Notes: generated by a model not told the origin, from the letters alone. 62,000 bases of DNA from Bacillus sp. RO3 (GCF_012911895.1 NZ_JAAXCV010000016.1:1-62000); one strand, 5' to 3'. Positions 1-8,366 are shown, counted from the first letter of the stretch. Made by a program: numbers and translations.

Positions 1-1
1 A

Positions 2-265
2 TTTGCTTACAGCTTCCTTCAGATTCCAGGTCACCCTGGACACCCTTGCCTTCAGCTAACGGCTACAACGACCTTCACCGTTCGGGACTTGAACCCTAAA
101 GCGTGTGCACATGCCGGGCACACAAAAGAAGTCATCACGACCATTTTAGGCCGTAAAGACTTCTCGAGATTAAAGTCATACATTCAAATGACCGATGAAA
201 AGGCATTTATCACCGTTCACCGCATGAATGAAATTTGGGGAAATAATTTTAAATCTTTCGCTTGA
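2..265 (+). CDS. C-terminal end of YitT-like (DUF2179) membrane protein, partial
   Basis: The reading frame is open from the left edge and stops at 263-265, so only the last 87 residues are visible. The end of the protein (conserved pattern EVITTILGRKDF..LK..I followed by AFITVHRMNEIWGNNF) resembles the cytoplasmic DUF2179 domain at the C-terminus of YitT/YvjA-type membrane proteins. The membrane segments would lie left of the window. Their transport or regulatory role is unknown. An intrinsic terminator follows. The family call rests on this one domain. Confidence 0.55.
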   Translation, partial: FAYSFLQIPGHPGHPCLQLTATTTFTVRDLNPKACAHAGHTKEVITTILGRKDFSRLKSYIQMTDEKAFITVHRMNEIWGNNFKSFA

Positions 266-290
266 GCCTTTAATTTTGCTTAGGCCCATC

Positions 291-366
291 CAAGAGGATG
301 ATCCAGCCTGTTGTCTTTACAGCAAAGGAGTTGTAGACACTCGATTTTGGATCATCCTCTTTTTCG
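291..366 (+). terminator. Intrinsic terminator after the partial YitT-like gene
   Basis: A 13-14 bp inverted repeat (AAGAGGATGATCCA at 292-305 against TGGATCATCCTCT at 348-360) is followed by a T-run. The loop is unusually long, about 42 nt. Confidence 0.7.
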
Positions 367-402
367 TATATGATAGACAAGATGAAATATTAGATTGAAT
401 GG

Positions 403-1095
403 ATGATGAACGTGAAAAAGAGACAAACGACAGAGTTTAGAGTCTATGGGCAGCTAAAGGATGCCTTGCTTGCCAGAAAGATCGCTCCTGGAACCCAGCT
501 TGTAGAACAAGTCATCTCTGAGAAGATGTCTGTAAGCAGGACCCCGATCCGACATGCTTTGAAGCGCCTCGAATCAGAAGGACTGGTACAAATCATCCCA
601 AACCGCGGAGCATTTGTGGTTCACCCTACGAAAGAGGAAATCATTTCTTTCTTCGAGTTAAGGAAAGAACTTGAATATATGACGGTTAAATACGGTCTAC
701 CTAAAGTGAAAAAATCAGATATCCAAAGACTACACACTTTTCTTGAAGATGAACAGGAAACATACAGACAGAAGGATCTATTGAAATATGTCGAACTGAA
801 TAAGCAGTTTCATTTGTTTCTCGCAGAAGTCAGCGGAAACAAGTTCCTGCTTCGCTATATGGACGAAATGCTGACTCAGTCCAACGTATATTTGTTCTTA
901 TTCGATGTCTTCTATCATGTGGAACCGGGAGAAAACGTCAGATTCCGTGAACATGAGGAAATGGTCAAGGCCATTGAAAATCGTGATCAGCAGACCCTGC
1001 TGGAATTGATCGACCTTCATATGAAGCACAGTTTTGATGATTTGCGATTGGAGGATAAAGGATACACTACATTGGAATCTGTATTAGATGAATAA
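403..1095 (+). CDS. GntR-family transcriptional regulator (FCD/FadR type)
   Basis: A 230-residue one-component regulator. Residues about 10-75 form the winged helix-turn-helix typical of GntR (VEQVISEKMSVSRTPIRHAL, then LIQIIPNRGAFV-like wing), and residues about 80-215 form the all-helical FCD effector domain (ELRKELEYMTVKYGL, later HEEMVKAIENRD). FCD regulators usually bind small organic acids or amino-acid-related metabolites and repress neighbouring catabolic genes. The ligand here cannot be read. The upstream Shine-Dalgarno site is weak. GTG at 412, preceded by GGATG, is a possible alternative start to the ATG pair at 403/406. It is flanked by terminators and so is probably transcribed alone. 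Confidence 0.88.
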   Translation: MMNVKKRQTTEFRVYGQLKDALLARKIAPGTQLVEQVISEKMSVSRTPIRHALKRLESEGLVQIIPNRGAFVVHPTKEEIISFFELRKELEYMTVKYGLPKVKKSDIQRLHTFLEDEQETYRQKDLLKYVELNKQFHLFLAEVSGNKFLLRYMDEMLTQSNVYLFLFDVFYHVEPGENVRFREHEEMVKAIENRDQQTLLELIDLHMKHSFDDLRLEDKGYTTLESVLDE

Positions 1096-1100
1096 ACATG

Positions 1101-1146
1101 TAAAAAAGCCGTTTCCCGCATTGACAGGGGAATCGGCTTTTTTTAC
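1101..1146. terminator. Bidirectional intrinsic terminator
   Basis: The stem AAAAAAGCCG-TTTCCC pairs with GGGGAATCGGCTTTTTTT. It has A-runs and T-runs on both sides and lies between the convergent GntR gene and the ABC-F gene. Confidence 0.85.
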
Positions 1147-1147
1147 A

Positions 1148-2704
1148 TTAGAATAATTTCGTTGTCCAGTTTTCACAGTTCCATACTTCTGTCGCCACAT
1201 CCTGATAAAAGTCAGGCTCGTGACTGATTAAAAGAACGGTACCTTTGTATTCCTTCAAGGCTCGCTTAAGCTCTTCTTTTGCCTCCACATCCAAGTGGTT
1301 CGTCGGTTCGTCGAACACAAGGACGTTGGATTCTTTATTCATTAATTTACAGAGGCGCACCTTCGCCTTTTCGCCCCCGCTCAGTACTTCTACCTTGCTT
1401 TCGATATGCTTGGTGGTGAGACCGCATTTCGCAAGGGCAGCACGCACTTCCGCCTGATTAAATGATGGAAATTCGTTCCACACCTCTTCAATACATGTGT
1501 TATTATTTTTTGTCTTGATCTCTTGTTCAAAATAACCGATATGAAGATAATCCCCAAGCTCCACTGAACCTGATATCGGCTTAATTTCCCCCAAAATGCT
1601 GCGCAATAAAGTCGTCTTACCGATTCCGTTCGCTCCTGATAAGGCAATCTTCTGCCCTCTTTCCATCTTCAGGTTGAGTGGCTTGGATAAAGGCTCGTCA
1701 TACCCAATCACAAGGTCCCTCGTTTCAAAAATCACCCTGCCGGCGGTCCTAGCTTGTTTAAAATGGAACTCAGGCTTCGGCTTATCCGCTGCCAGTTCAA
1801 TCATGTCCATCTTGTCCAGTTTCTTCTGACGGGACATCGCCATATTACGCGTCGACACCCGGGCTTTGTTTCTCGCAACGAAATCCTTGAGCTCGGATAT
1901 TTCCTGCTGTTGTCTCTTGAAGGCTGCTTCAAGCTGCTGCTTTTTCATTTCATGAACCCGTTTGAATTCATGATAATCTCCGGCGTAACGGTTCAGCTCC
2001 TGATTTTCCATATGATAAATAAGGTTGATCACACTATTTAAAAATGGGATATCATGCGAGATCAGGATAAACGCATTTTCATATTCCTGAAGGTAGCGTC
2101 TCAACCAGTTGATATGCTGCTCGTCAAGATAGTTGGTAGGCTCATCAAGTAATAGAATGTCCGGCTTTTCCAATAAAAGCTTAGCAAGAAGGACTTTCGT
2201 TCTCTGTCCCCCGCTTAAATCGTGGACATCCTTATCCAATCCGATATCATCCAATCCCAGACCGCGTCCGATCTCTTCCACTTTAGCATCAATGATGTAA
2301 AAATCATTATTGGTCAGGGAGTCCTGGAGAGTCCCTGTTTCTTCAAGCAATTCCTCCAACTCTTCAGGAGTGGCTTCTCCCATTTTCCCAAACAGCTCAT
2401 TCATCTCGGTTTCCATATCAAATAAGTATTGAAAAGCTGTCTTCAATACGTCACGAATGGTCATCCCCTGCTTAAGCTCGGCATGCTGATCCAAGTAACC
2501 GATCCTGATCCGCTTCGCCCACTCCACTTTTCCTTCGTCGGGCTCAAGTTTTCCTGTAATGATATTCATGAACGTAGACTTTCCTTCTCCGTTTGCACCG
2601 ATAAGGCCGATATGCTCACCCTTTAACAGACGAAAGGAAACATCATTAAAAATCGCACGGTCACCGAAACCGTGTGTTAACTGTTGAACAGATAATAAAC
2701 TCAT
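1148..2704 (-). CDS. yfmM: ABC-F family ATP-binding protein, YfmM-like
   Basis: A 518-residue soluble protein with two ABC ATPase domains and no membrane segment, as in ABC-F translation or ribosome-associated ATPases. The first Walker A is GANGEGKST (about 36-44) and its signature is LSGGQRTK. The second Walker A is GANGIGKTT and its signature is LSGGEKAK. Both Walker B motifs keep the catalytic glutamate (LLLDEPTN, VFDEPTN). The linker between them (RNKARVSTRNMAMSRQKKLDKM) is the basic P-site tRNA-interaction region. Length and sequence match B. subtilis YfmM as remembered. ABC-F proteins act on ribosomes. Whether this one resolves stalls or gives resistance is not shown. It is a single gene, convergent with the GntR regulator. 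Confidence 0.92.
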   Translation of the reverse strand: MSLLSVQQLTHGFGDRAIFNDVSFRLLKGEHIGLIGANGEGKSTFMNIITGKLEPDEGKVEWAKRIRIGYLDQHAELKQGMTIRDVLKTAFQYLFDMETEMNELFGKMGEATPEELEELLEETGTLQDSLTNNDFYIIDAKVEEIGRGLGLDDIGLDKDVHDLSGGQRTKVLLAKLLLEKPDILLLDEPTNYLDEQHINWLRRYLQEYENAFILISHDIPFLNSVINLIYHMENQELNRYAGDYHEFKRVHEMKKQQLEAAFKRQQQEISELKDFVARNKARVSTRNMAMSRQKKLDKMDMIELAADKPKPEFHFKQARTAGRVIFETRDLVIGYDEPLSKPLNLKMERGQKIALSGANGIGKTTLLRSILGEIKPISGSVELGDYLHIGYFEQEIKTKNNNTCIEEVWNEFPSFNQAEVRAALAKCGLTTKHIESKVEVLSGGEKAKVRLCKLMNKESNVLVFDEPTNHLDVEAKEELKRALKEYKGTVLLISHEPDFYQDVATEVWNCENWTTKLF

Positions 2705-2806
2705 ATAGTAAACACCTTTTCTTTATATACTAAAAATCACTCCCTTTATTATAAGGGTCATTTTCCTTAGAAGATAGAGGGAAATCAGCTGGTGTTTTTT
2801 TCTTCC

Positions 2807-3922
2807 TTACCCGATGGCCCCGGCTACATCGTAGTCAGAAGGATCGAGTTCGGTGGGTTCACCCAGTACAAGCTTCGCAAGCTCCCAACCAAGATAAGGT
2901 CCGACTGTCAGTCCCGATGCCCCAAGACCGTTCGCTACCCATACACCCGTCAATCCCGGCATCGCCCCGAAAACCGGGAGGAATCCCGGGGTGAAAGGGC
3001 GAAAGCCCACCCTCGTTTCCAACACAGTACTATCATGAATGCCTGGTGCTACCTCCATGGCTTTGTGAAGCACTTCATATACACCACCTGCCGTCACCCG
3101 ACGGTCGAACCCCCTATCGTTCTCATGTGTGGCCCCCGCTACGACTCTCCCCTCGGGAAACGCAAGGAGGTACTGATCATTCGGCGGCATGACGACAGGC
3201 CACTCGTCCGTCCCATCTCCCTTTACTTCTAAATGGAGAATTTGGGCTTTTTGGGAAGACACAAGAAAATTGATTCCCATGGGTTCAAAAAGTTCCCCTG
3301 CCCACGCTCCGGCCGTCACGATCACTCCGTCCGCTTCCAGCTTTTCATCCCCAATTTTGACACCTGTGATCCTGTCATGTTCGTTCATGAGGACGGCATC
3401 CCCATGACGGATGACTGCACCGTTTTTCACAGCCCCGTTCATTAGAGCATCCCGCAGTGCCCTTCCATCCACCCGAGCTGCTCCACTGACATGGACGGCC
3501 TGATATCCATCGGACAAAAGGGGAAAGCGCCGTTTGGTTTCCTCAGACGTAAGGATCGTAAGTTCACCGATCTCAGGAGCCTCCTGTCGGCGTTTTTCCG
3601 CTCTCTCCACCATTTTCCGAAGTTTAATCTCATCCGTATGGAGGCTGATCGCACCAACTCGCTTATAACCGGTTTCGGTTTCCCCGTCTTCTTCAAGTTT
3701 CTGAATGATACTCGGATAATACCTCGCTCCACCTTTAGCCAGTCGATACCATACTTTATTACGCCGCTGTGATAACCACGGACAAACGATCCCTGCACCT
3801 GCTTCGGTTGCCTGTCCTGGATCTTGACGGTCCACAAGGGTCACCTCTACTCCAGCCCCGGCAAGATGATACGCAGTAGAAGCCCCAAGGATTCCCCCGC
3901 CAACAACAATATATGATTTCAT
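2807..3922 (-). CDS. FAD-dependent oxidoreductase of the D-amino-acid oxidase family, YurR-like
   Basis: A 371-residue DAO-family flavoenzyme. The N-terminal Rossmann motif GGGILGASTAYHLA binds FAD, followed by DRQDPGQATEAGAGIVCPW, and the C-terminal part (GLTGVWVANGLGASGLTVGP) closes the FAD site. It resembles B. subtilis YurR and D-amino-acid dehydrogenase or glycine-oxidase-like enzymes, which oxidise amines or amino acids to imino acids. The substrate cannot be assigned. Its ATG at 3922 has AAAGGTG seven bases upstream. The promoter region between 3922 and 4155 carries three identical-spaced palindromes that could be operators. Confidence 0.85.
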   Translation of the reverse strand: MKSYIVVGGGILGASTAYHLAGAGVEVTLVDRQDPGQATEAGAGIVCPWLSQRRNKVWYRLAKGGARYYPSIIQKLEEDGETETGYKRVGAISLHTDEIKLRKMVERAEKRRQEAPEIGELTILTSEETKRRFPLLSDGYQAVHVSGAARVDGRALRDALMNGAVKNGAVIRHGDAVLMNEHDRITGVKIGDEKLEADGVIVTAGAWAGELFEPMGINFLVSSQKAQILHLEVKGDGTDEWPVVMPPNDQYLLAFPEGRVVAGATHENDRGFDRRVTAGGVYEVLHKAMEVAPGIHDSTVLETRVGFRPFTPGFLPVFGAMPGLTGVWVANGLGASGLTVGPYLGWELAKLVLGEPTELDPSDYDVAGAIG

Positions 3923-4008
3923 TCAAAACACCTTTTCATCTCGTTTTTTCTTTATTTTACTTGAGTAGAAGGGTGAACTCAATGGCAGTCAGGGGGTGTG
4001 GTTGCTTT

Positions 4009-4072
4009 TTGTACCAGGTACAATCTTTGGCTTTTGTACCTGGTACAATCTCTCCCTTTTGTACCTGGTACA
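4009..4072. repeat. Three 15-bp palindromes TTGTACCWGGTACAA at 25-bp period
   Basis: Near-perfect palindromes lie at 4009-4023 (TTGTACCAGGTACAA), 4034-4048 (TTGTACCTGGTACAA) and 4059-4072 (same, last base changed). The start-to-start distance is exactly 25 bp. They lie 87-150 bp upstream of the FAD oxidoreductase start. They could be operator sites or a dispersed Bacillaceae intergenic repeat. Confidence 0.8.
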
Positions 4073-4154
4073 TTCACCCTCCACCACCCACCTTTCATAA
4101 CTCCATAATCCCCCAACATATCCAGACAATTCTCAACACTTTTTTCAAAATAGA

Positions 4155-4184
4155 TTGACAAGTTGTTTTGATTCATGATAAAAA
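4155..4184 (+). promoter_or_regulatory. Candidate sigma-A promoter of the T-box leader
   Basis: TTGACA at 4155-4160 is followed about 17-18 bp later by an AT-rich -10 (ATAAAA/TAAAAA near 4178-4184). The T-box leader begins about 20 bp downstream. The -35 is perfect and the -10 is poor. Confidence 0.5.
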
Positions 4185-4204
4185 TTGAATAACCTAATAT
4201 TGAA

Positions 4205-4436
4205 TAAGCTTTGAAGGAAACAAGTAGCAGACATCTCCCTGTTAAAGAGAGCCGGTGGTTGGTGGGAATCGGTACAAAGATGATCGGTGAATTTCGATTC
4301 CGGAGCTTCTTTTGACGAGATCAAAAGACGGTTAAGGCCGTTATGTGTGAAGAGTGATGAGGATTTGATTTCTCATAACTAGGGTGGTACCGCGATATTC
4401 AAATCGTCCCTACGATACGTAGGGGCGATTTTTTAT
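4205..4436 (+). promoter_or_regulatory. T-box riboswitch, specifier probably TTC (Phe)
   Basis: The leader has the AGTA loop-E side (about 4223-4226), GAGAGCCGGTGGTTGGTGGGAA-type Stem I distal elements near 4247-4269, and the hallmark T-box AGGGTGGTACCGCG at 4381-4394. A terminator follows, and the usual antiterminator can form instead. In the specifier loop, GAA (4289-4291) plus one base is followed by TTC (4293-4295), the Phe codon, by analogy with the GAA-N-codon layout of known T-boxes. Uncharged tRNA would stabilise the antiterminator and switch on the downstream transporter. Confidence 0.93.
4401..4436 (+). terminator. T-box leader terminator
   Basis: AAATCGTCCCTAC pairs with GTAGGGGCGATTT, followed by TTTT. 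Its 5' arm overlaps the region that pairs with the T-box sequence in the antiterminator. Confidence 0.88.
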
Positions 4437-4485
4437 TTTGTCTGGATACATCAGCCCACATATAAAAACAGAAAGGAGAATGAGA

Positions 4486-5829
4486 ATGAGTCAACGTGAA
4501 CAATGGTCATCCAAGATTGGCTTTATATTAGCGGCAGCCGGGTCTGCAATCGGATTGGGGGCAATTTGGAAATTCCCGTATATTGCCGGACAAAATGGAG
4601 GCGGAGCATTCTTCCTGATCTTTATTCTATTTACTTTACTACTCGGTCTTCCATTACTACTGGCTGAATTCTCTATCGGTCGGACGGCGGGGAGCAATGC
4701 CGTCGATTCCTATCGTAAGATTGCGCCCGGAACACGCTGGCACTGGGTAGGGATTCTTGGGATGATCACGTCCTTTATTTTACTTTCCTTTTACAGCGTA
4801 ATCGGGGGATGGATCGTCGTTTATTTATTTAAAGCTGTGACCGGGCAATTGAATGGTCTTTCTTCTGATCAATATGCTGAAGTATTCGGAGCTACGATTT
4901 CGAATCCCTTAACCAGTGTATTCGTTCAATTTCTGTTCATTATCATGACAATCATCGTTGTGGCCAAAGGTGTTGAGAAAGGGATTGAACTCGCGAGTAA
5001 GATCATGATGCCTGCTTTATTTATTCTGTTCATCCTGTTAGTCATTCGGGCCGTTACACTCGATGGAGCCATGGATGGCATCACGTTCTTATTACAACCG
5101 GATTTTTCGAAAGTGACTTCGCAGACGATTTTAGAGGCGATGGGACAGTCGTTCTTTACCTTAAGTGTGGGTGTTTCGGTGATGGTGACATACAGTTCGT
5201 ACCTGCCTAAGACCCAAAGCCTTCCCCGATCGGCCATTTCGATCGTGGGGATGAATATCTTTATCGTCCTGTTAGCAGGTTTGGCCATTTTCCCGGCAGT
5301 CTTTGCCTTTGATTTAGAGCCTGGAGCGGGACCGGTCCTCTTGTTTAATGTTCTGCCGACCGTGTTCAGTCAGCTTCCTTTTGGAATGCTTTTCTTCATT
5401 GCATTCCTTGTGCTATTCTTGTTTGCTGCTTTAACATCTGCGTTCTCCATGCTTGAAATCATCGTTTCGGTCATTTCGAAAGGGGAACCGGAAAAGCGCA
5501 GGAAGTGGTCTTGGATCATCGGCCTTGCCATTTTTACTTTCGGAATCCCGTCGGCTTTATCGTTCGGTGTACTGTCGGACATCACGCTTTTTGATAAAAC
5601 CATTTTTGACTTAGCTGATTTTGCCGTGAGCAACGTGTTACTCCCCATCGGATCGTTGCTGATTGCACTATTTGTTCCCATGAAAATGAAGAAGACCGCA
5701 CTATACGAAGAGTTGAAGCAAGGGAGCGGTTTAAAACGCGGACTGTTTGAAATCTGGTTTTTCCTGATCCGCTTTGTGGCTCCTATTCTAATCGTTGTGG
5801 TCATGTTGGATGTACTGGGACTGTTTTAA
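4486..5829 (+). CDS. Sodium:neurotransmitter symporter (NSS) family transporter
   Basis: A 447-residue integral membrane protein with about 11-12 hydrophobic segments. The NSS family signature is clear in TM1-TM2: [14 protein letters not shown], then QNGGGAFF and LAEFSIGR. These residues form the sodium and substrate site in LeuT-type carriers, which take up amino acids with Na+. The T-box upstream suggests the substrate is an amino acid, most likely phenylalanine or another aromatic if the TTC specifier is right. ATG 4486 is chosen because AAAGGAGA at 4472-4479 is at ideal spacing from it. The upstream in-frame TTG at 4438 lies in the terminator. Confidence 0.92.
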   Translation: MSQREQWSSKIGFILAAAGSAIGLGAIWKFPYIAGQNGGGAFFLIFILFTLLLGLPLLLAEFSIGRTAGSNAVDSYRKIAPGTRWHWVGILGMITSFILLSFYSVIGGWIVVYLFKAVTGQLNGLSSDQYAEVFGATISNPLTSVFVQFLFIIMTIIVVAKGVEKGIELASKIMMPALFILFILLVIRAVTLDGAMDGITFLLQPDFSKVTSQTILEAMGQSFFTLSVGVSVMVTYSSYLPKTQSLPRSAISIVGMNIFIVLLAGLAIFPAVFAFDLEPGAGPVLLFNVLPTVFSQLPFGMLFFIAFLVLFLFAALTSAFSMLEIIVSVISKGEPEKRRKWSWIIGLAIFTFGIPSALSFGVLSDITLFDKTIFDLADFAVSNVLLPIGSLLIALFVPMKMKKTALYEELKQGSGLKRGLFEIWFFLIRFVAPILIVVVMLDVLGLF

Positions 5830-5834
5830 CGGGA

Positions 5835-5867
5835 AAGGGTCGACCTCTAAGAGGTCGACCCTTTTTT
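5835..5867. terminator. Bidirectional intrinsic terminator
   Basis: AAGGGTCGACCTC pairs with GAGGTCGACCCTT, followed by TTTTT. It ends the NSS gene and touches the stop codon of the convergent sodC gene. Confidence 0.85.
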
Positions 5868-6375
5868 ATCCCCCATACCCCATAATCACTCCGCATGCAA
5901 GTCGCTTCCCTGCATCTCCTGAAGGCTGTGACTGGTAGTCATCCGGATTCTGATGAATAATGATCCCCTTGCCTATCACGTCTTTCACTGTAAATTTATT
6001 GGTGAAAAAAGACATCTTGGCGTAGCCGTCGTTTGAGAACAGGACTGGAAAATCCCCTGCATGATGGCCATGAGGCTGATTGGTCGGATTCCAATGTCCA
6101 CCGGCAGAAGAGAATGGCTCCTTTGGATCCCCTATGTCGCAGACACCCTTTTCATGTATATGAAAACCATGGGGACCGATTGGTTTTTGATACCCTTCCC
6201 CTTCTTTATATGGAGGCAGTCCAGTTACTTCTGCAAAGACTTCCACACCTCTTTGGTCTTCCCGAAAGAAAACATATCCTTGTAAACCTGGCGCTAACGG
6301 ACCTCCCTGTATTTGGGCGTAAGCCATGGCAGGACCATTCCGATAATAGGGATAACCGTATTGATAATAGTTCAT
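5866..6375 (-). CDS. sodC: Cu/Zn superoxide dismutase family protein without signal peptide
   Basis: A 169-residue protein of the Cu/Zn SOD family, which dismutates superoxide. Visible metal ligands are H72 and H74 in HGFHIHE, H94 (bridging position) in GGHWNPT, H102 and H105 in the zinc loop, D108 and H141. C79 and C161 can make the conserved disulfide. The zinc loop is shorter than in many bacterial SodC proteins. Unlike most bacterial SodC there is no signal peptide or lipobox. The N-terminus is a Tyr-rich stretch (NYYQYGYPYYRNG), which suggests association with the spore coat or another surface, but that is inference. ATG 6375 is preferred. An upstream TTG at 6396 is possible. The AAGGA site lies 13 bp upstream. 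Confidence 0.88.
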   Translation of the reverse strand: MNYYQYGYPYYRNGPAMAYAQIQGGPLAPGLQGYVFFREDQRGVEVFAEVTGLPPYKEGEGYQKPIGPHGFHIHEKGVCDIGDPKEPFSSAGGHWNPTNQPHGHHAGDFPVLFSNDGYAKMSFFTNKFTVKDVIGKGIIIHQNPDDYQSQPSGDAGKRLACGVIMGYGG

Positions 6376-6450
6376 CGCATGTTCACCGTCCTTCAAGACA
6401 TTTTATGTGTCTGAACCCGGGAACATGATGAAATGTCAAGGGGGTCATTT

Positions 6451-6470
6451 TTAATCAAACGTTTGTTTAA
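6451..6470. promoter_or_regulatory. TetR-like operator palindrome, copy 1
   Basis: TTAATCAAACGTTTGTTTAA has a perfect CAAACGTTTG core. It resembles operators of TetR-family repressors. The same 18-19 bp recurs at 6508-6526 and 35035-35052. Confidence 0.6.
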
Positions 6471-6507
6471 CACTAGAATTCCTTGTCCTCCCAATGGTTT
6501 AGCACAC

Positions 6508-6526
6508 TAATCAAACGTTTGTTTAA
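6508..6526. promoter_or_regulatory. TetR-like operator palindrome, copy 2
   Basis: TAATCAAACGTTTGTTTAA is identical to copy 1 over 19 bp and lies 56 bp downstream of it, between sodC and the protease gene. Confidence 0.6.
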
Positions 6527-6704
6527 TTTCCCCGTTCATTTAGTTTCTCTTTTATTGTCTTTGAGGCCTTCATCCTCCTTTATGACTGGTTTTATTTTCC
6601 TATTACCATTATCACTTTTCATTTTGTCCAAAAAATGTTATATTTTCAGAAACTTCAGATTTTTGACATTATCACTCAGTACCATTTTAAAGGAGGGATT
6701 GATC

Positions 6705-7667
6705 ATGCAATGTGAAATGAGGTTAATTCCCTATTTCATGGACGAAATGATGGTGGATGCAAATGAAATTCCTAAAGGTGTCGACTTGATTCAAACACCC
6801 AGTATGTGGAAGAACGGGTACAAAGGAAAAGGTATGACCATCGCCATCCTGGACACTGGATGTGATGTGAACCACCCGGATCTTACAGGCAGGATAAAAG
6901 GAACTCGTAACTTCACGGATGATGACAACGGGGAAGGAGACAATGTCACGGATTACAGTGGTCATGGTACCCATGTTGCCGGTACGATTGCTGCCAGTGA
7001 GAATGGGGATGGGGTGATCGGGGTTGCACCACTGGCCGATTTACTGATTATTAAAGTACTGGCCGGTAGACGTGGAAGCGGGAAGTACGATTGGATCGTG
7101 AATGGCATCCTTTATGCCATTGAGCAGAAGGTGGATATCATTTCCATGTCCTTAGGCGGTCCTGCTGACTATCAACCCCTGCACGAAGCGGTTCAGAAAG
7201 CAGTAGATGCCAATATTCTCGTAGTTTGCGCTGCAGGGAATGAAGGTGATTCGAACAGCAGCACCGATGAGTTCTCGTATCCTGCTTGTTACAATGAAGT
7301 CATTTCGGTGGGAGCCATCGACCTTCAAAGAAACTCTTCTTACTTTACGAATTCCAATAATGAAGTGGACCTAGTAGCACCAGGGGAAAAGATCTTGTCG
7401 ACCATTCCCGGTGAAAAGTACGCTAAATTAAGTGGTACCTCCATGTCAGCCCCCCATGTGTCCGGAGCACTCGCCCTCATCAAAGAATTTGAGCAGGCAG
7501 CCTTTGATCGTCCATTATCGGAGAGCGAAGTATATGCCCAGCTCATCAAGCGTACGGTTCCCCTTGGATTCCCGAAAACACTGGAAGGGAACGGTTTGTT
7601 ATTCTTGACCGCACCTGATTTGTTAAGGGAGCATTTAAGGAATATACCGTTGGCACAGATTGGATAA
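6705..7667 (+). CDS. ispA: Intracellular subtilisin-like serine protease
   Basis: A 320-residue cytoplasmic S8 protease, the same size as B. subtilis IspA (319). The catalytic triad is D50 (AILDTGCDVNHPDL), H87 (GHGTHVAG) and S246 (GTSMSAPH), with oxyanion N179 in AAGNEG. There is no signal peptide. The N-terminal LIPY motif is the short inhibitory propeptide typical of intracellular subtilisins, which is cleaved on activation. Such enzymes degrade cell protein in stationary phase and sporulation. ATG 6705 has AAAGGAGGG about 8 bp upstream. The frame continues upstream to 6483 but this part is not coding. Two TetR-like palindromes lie upstream, so control by a TetR-type repressor is possible. 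Confidence 0.95.
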   Translation: MQCEMRLIPYFMDEMMVDANEIPKGVDLIQTPSMWKNGYKGKGMTIAILDTGCDVNHPDLTGRIKGTRNFTDDDNGEGDNVTDYSGHGTHVAGTIAASENGDGVIGVAPLADLLIIKVLAGRRGSGKYDWIVNGILYAIEQKVDIISMSLGGPADYQPLHEAVQKAVDANILVVCAAGNEGDSNSSTDEFSYPACYNEVISVGAIDLQRNSSYFTNSNNEVDLVAPGEKILSTIPGEKYAKLSGTSMSAPHVSGALALIKEFEQAAFDRPLSESEVYAQLIKRTVPLGFPKTLEGNGLLFLTAPDLLREHLRNIPLAQIG

Positions 7668-7705
7668 TGGTCATTGATTCCCCACAGGCTAGCCAAAATC
7701 GTTCC

Positions 7706-7744
7706 ATTAAAAAAAGAACAGTCGCCCTTGACTGTTCTTTTTTG
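7706..7744. terminator. Bidirectional intrinsic terminator
   Basis: AAAAAAAGAACAGTC pairs with GACTGTTCTTTTTT. It lies between the convergent protease and YkuS-like genes. Confidence 0.88.
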
Positions 7745-7761
7745 TGTTCTACAGTTCTCAC

Positions 7762-8001
7762 CTATTGCAGTCGGCTCTCCACCTGCTGGCAGACTTCATC
7801 AGCACTTAGTCCGCTGGCTTCGATGACAGATCCTTGAGTGGCTGCGTTTTGGATTCCCATCACATTAGAGTCCATCCCTGTCACTACGCAGCAGTCACAG
7901 CCGTTTGCATCTGTTTCCTGTTTTAATTCAACGACATCATGCCCCTTTTCACGTAAGGCTTGCACGACGTTTTGTAAGGATTGTTCAACACCAATTCTCA
8001 T
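7762..8001 (-). CDS. ykuS: UPF0180 family protein, YkuS-like
   Basis: A 79-residue small soluble protein. It matches B. subtilis YkuS as remembered: [21 protein letters not shown], then [18 protein letters not shown] with a CxCC-type cysteine cluster, and a C-terminal [10 protein letters not shown]. The function is unknown. The cysteine motif and GMDSN loop hint at metal or thiol chemistry, but this is inference. ATG 8001 has AGGAGGTG at good spacing. The frame extends upstream without a better start. Confidence 0.88.
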   Translation of the reverse strand: MRIGVEQSLQNVVQALREKGHDVVELKQETDANGCDCCVVTGMDSNVMGIQNAATQGSVIEASGLSADEVCQQVESRLQ

Positions 8002-8062
8002 GCCTTTACACCTCCTGTATCTACATATAGGATTTTCTTTCATGGATAAAGATATTCGTCAT

Positions 8063-8218
8063 TTATTTTTTATTTACTTGTTTCCCGCTTTTTTTCTGAC
8101 TCTGATTTTTTGAATTCCCCACTTGGATATCAGAACCGAATTCCACATCATTTTTGGCCTTTTGCTTAGCCAATTGTTCAGATGTTTGGTCCTTGCTCAT
8201 TTTACCCTGTTTAGACAT
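8063..8218 (-). CDS. Small hydrophilic Lys/Gln/Ser-rich protein (51 aa), possibly spore-related
   Basis: The product is highly polar, with no hydrophobic segment and no Cys. It is rich in Lys, Gln and Ser, and the centre reads AKNDVEFGSDIQVGNSKNQS. The EFGS-type segment and Q/N/K composition loosely recall gamma-type small acid-soluble spore proteins, but the repeats of that family are absent, so the assignment is only a guess. ATG 8218 is supported by GGAGGG six bases upstream. It lies between ykuS and the ferritin-like gene. Confidence 0.6.
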   Translation of the reverse strand: MSKQGKMSKDQTSEQLAKQKAKNDVEFGSDIQVGNSKNQSQKKSGKQVNKK

Positions 8219-8366
8219 TCTCATCCCTCCTCTGACTTTTATAGAATTAGAATCCCCATTTACAGCCAAAATATTTGAAGAGCATTCGTTTCATTGTAGA
8301 ATGTTTATTCCTCACTATTTGAGGGTAAAAAAACGATATAACAAAAAATAAAAGGGTGGTATTTAC

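Larger units (their letters stand above)
6376..6704. other. 329-bp divergent intergenic region between sodC and the intracellular protease
   Basis: It contains two copies of a TetR-like palindrome (6451-6470 and 6508-6526). No clear sigma-A promoter was identified. An open frame that runs in from 6483 lacks a ribosome-binding site and is not considered coding. Confidence 0.6.

Noticed and set aside
6483..6704. N-terminal extension of the intracellular protease
   Set aside because: The in-frame extension has no ribosome-binding site, while ATG 6705 has AAAGGAGGG and gives the right family length.
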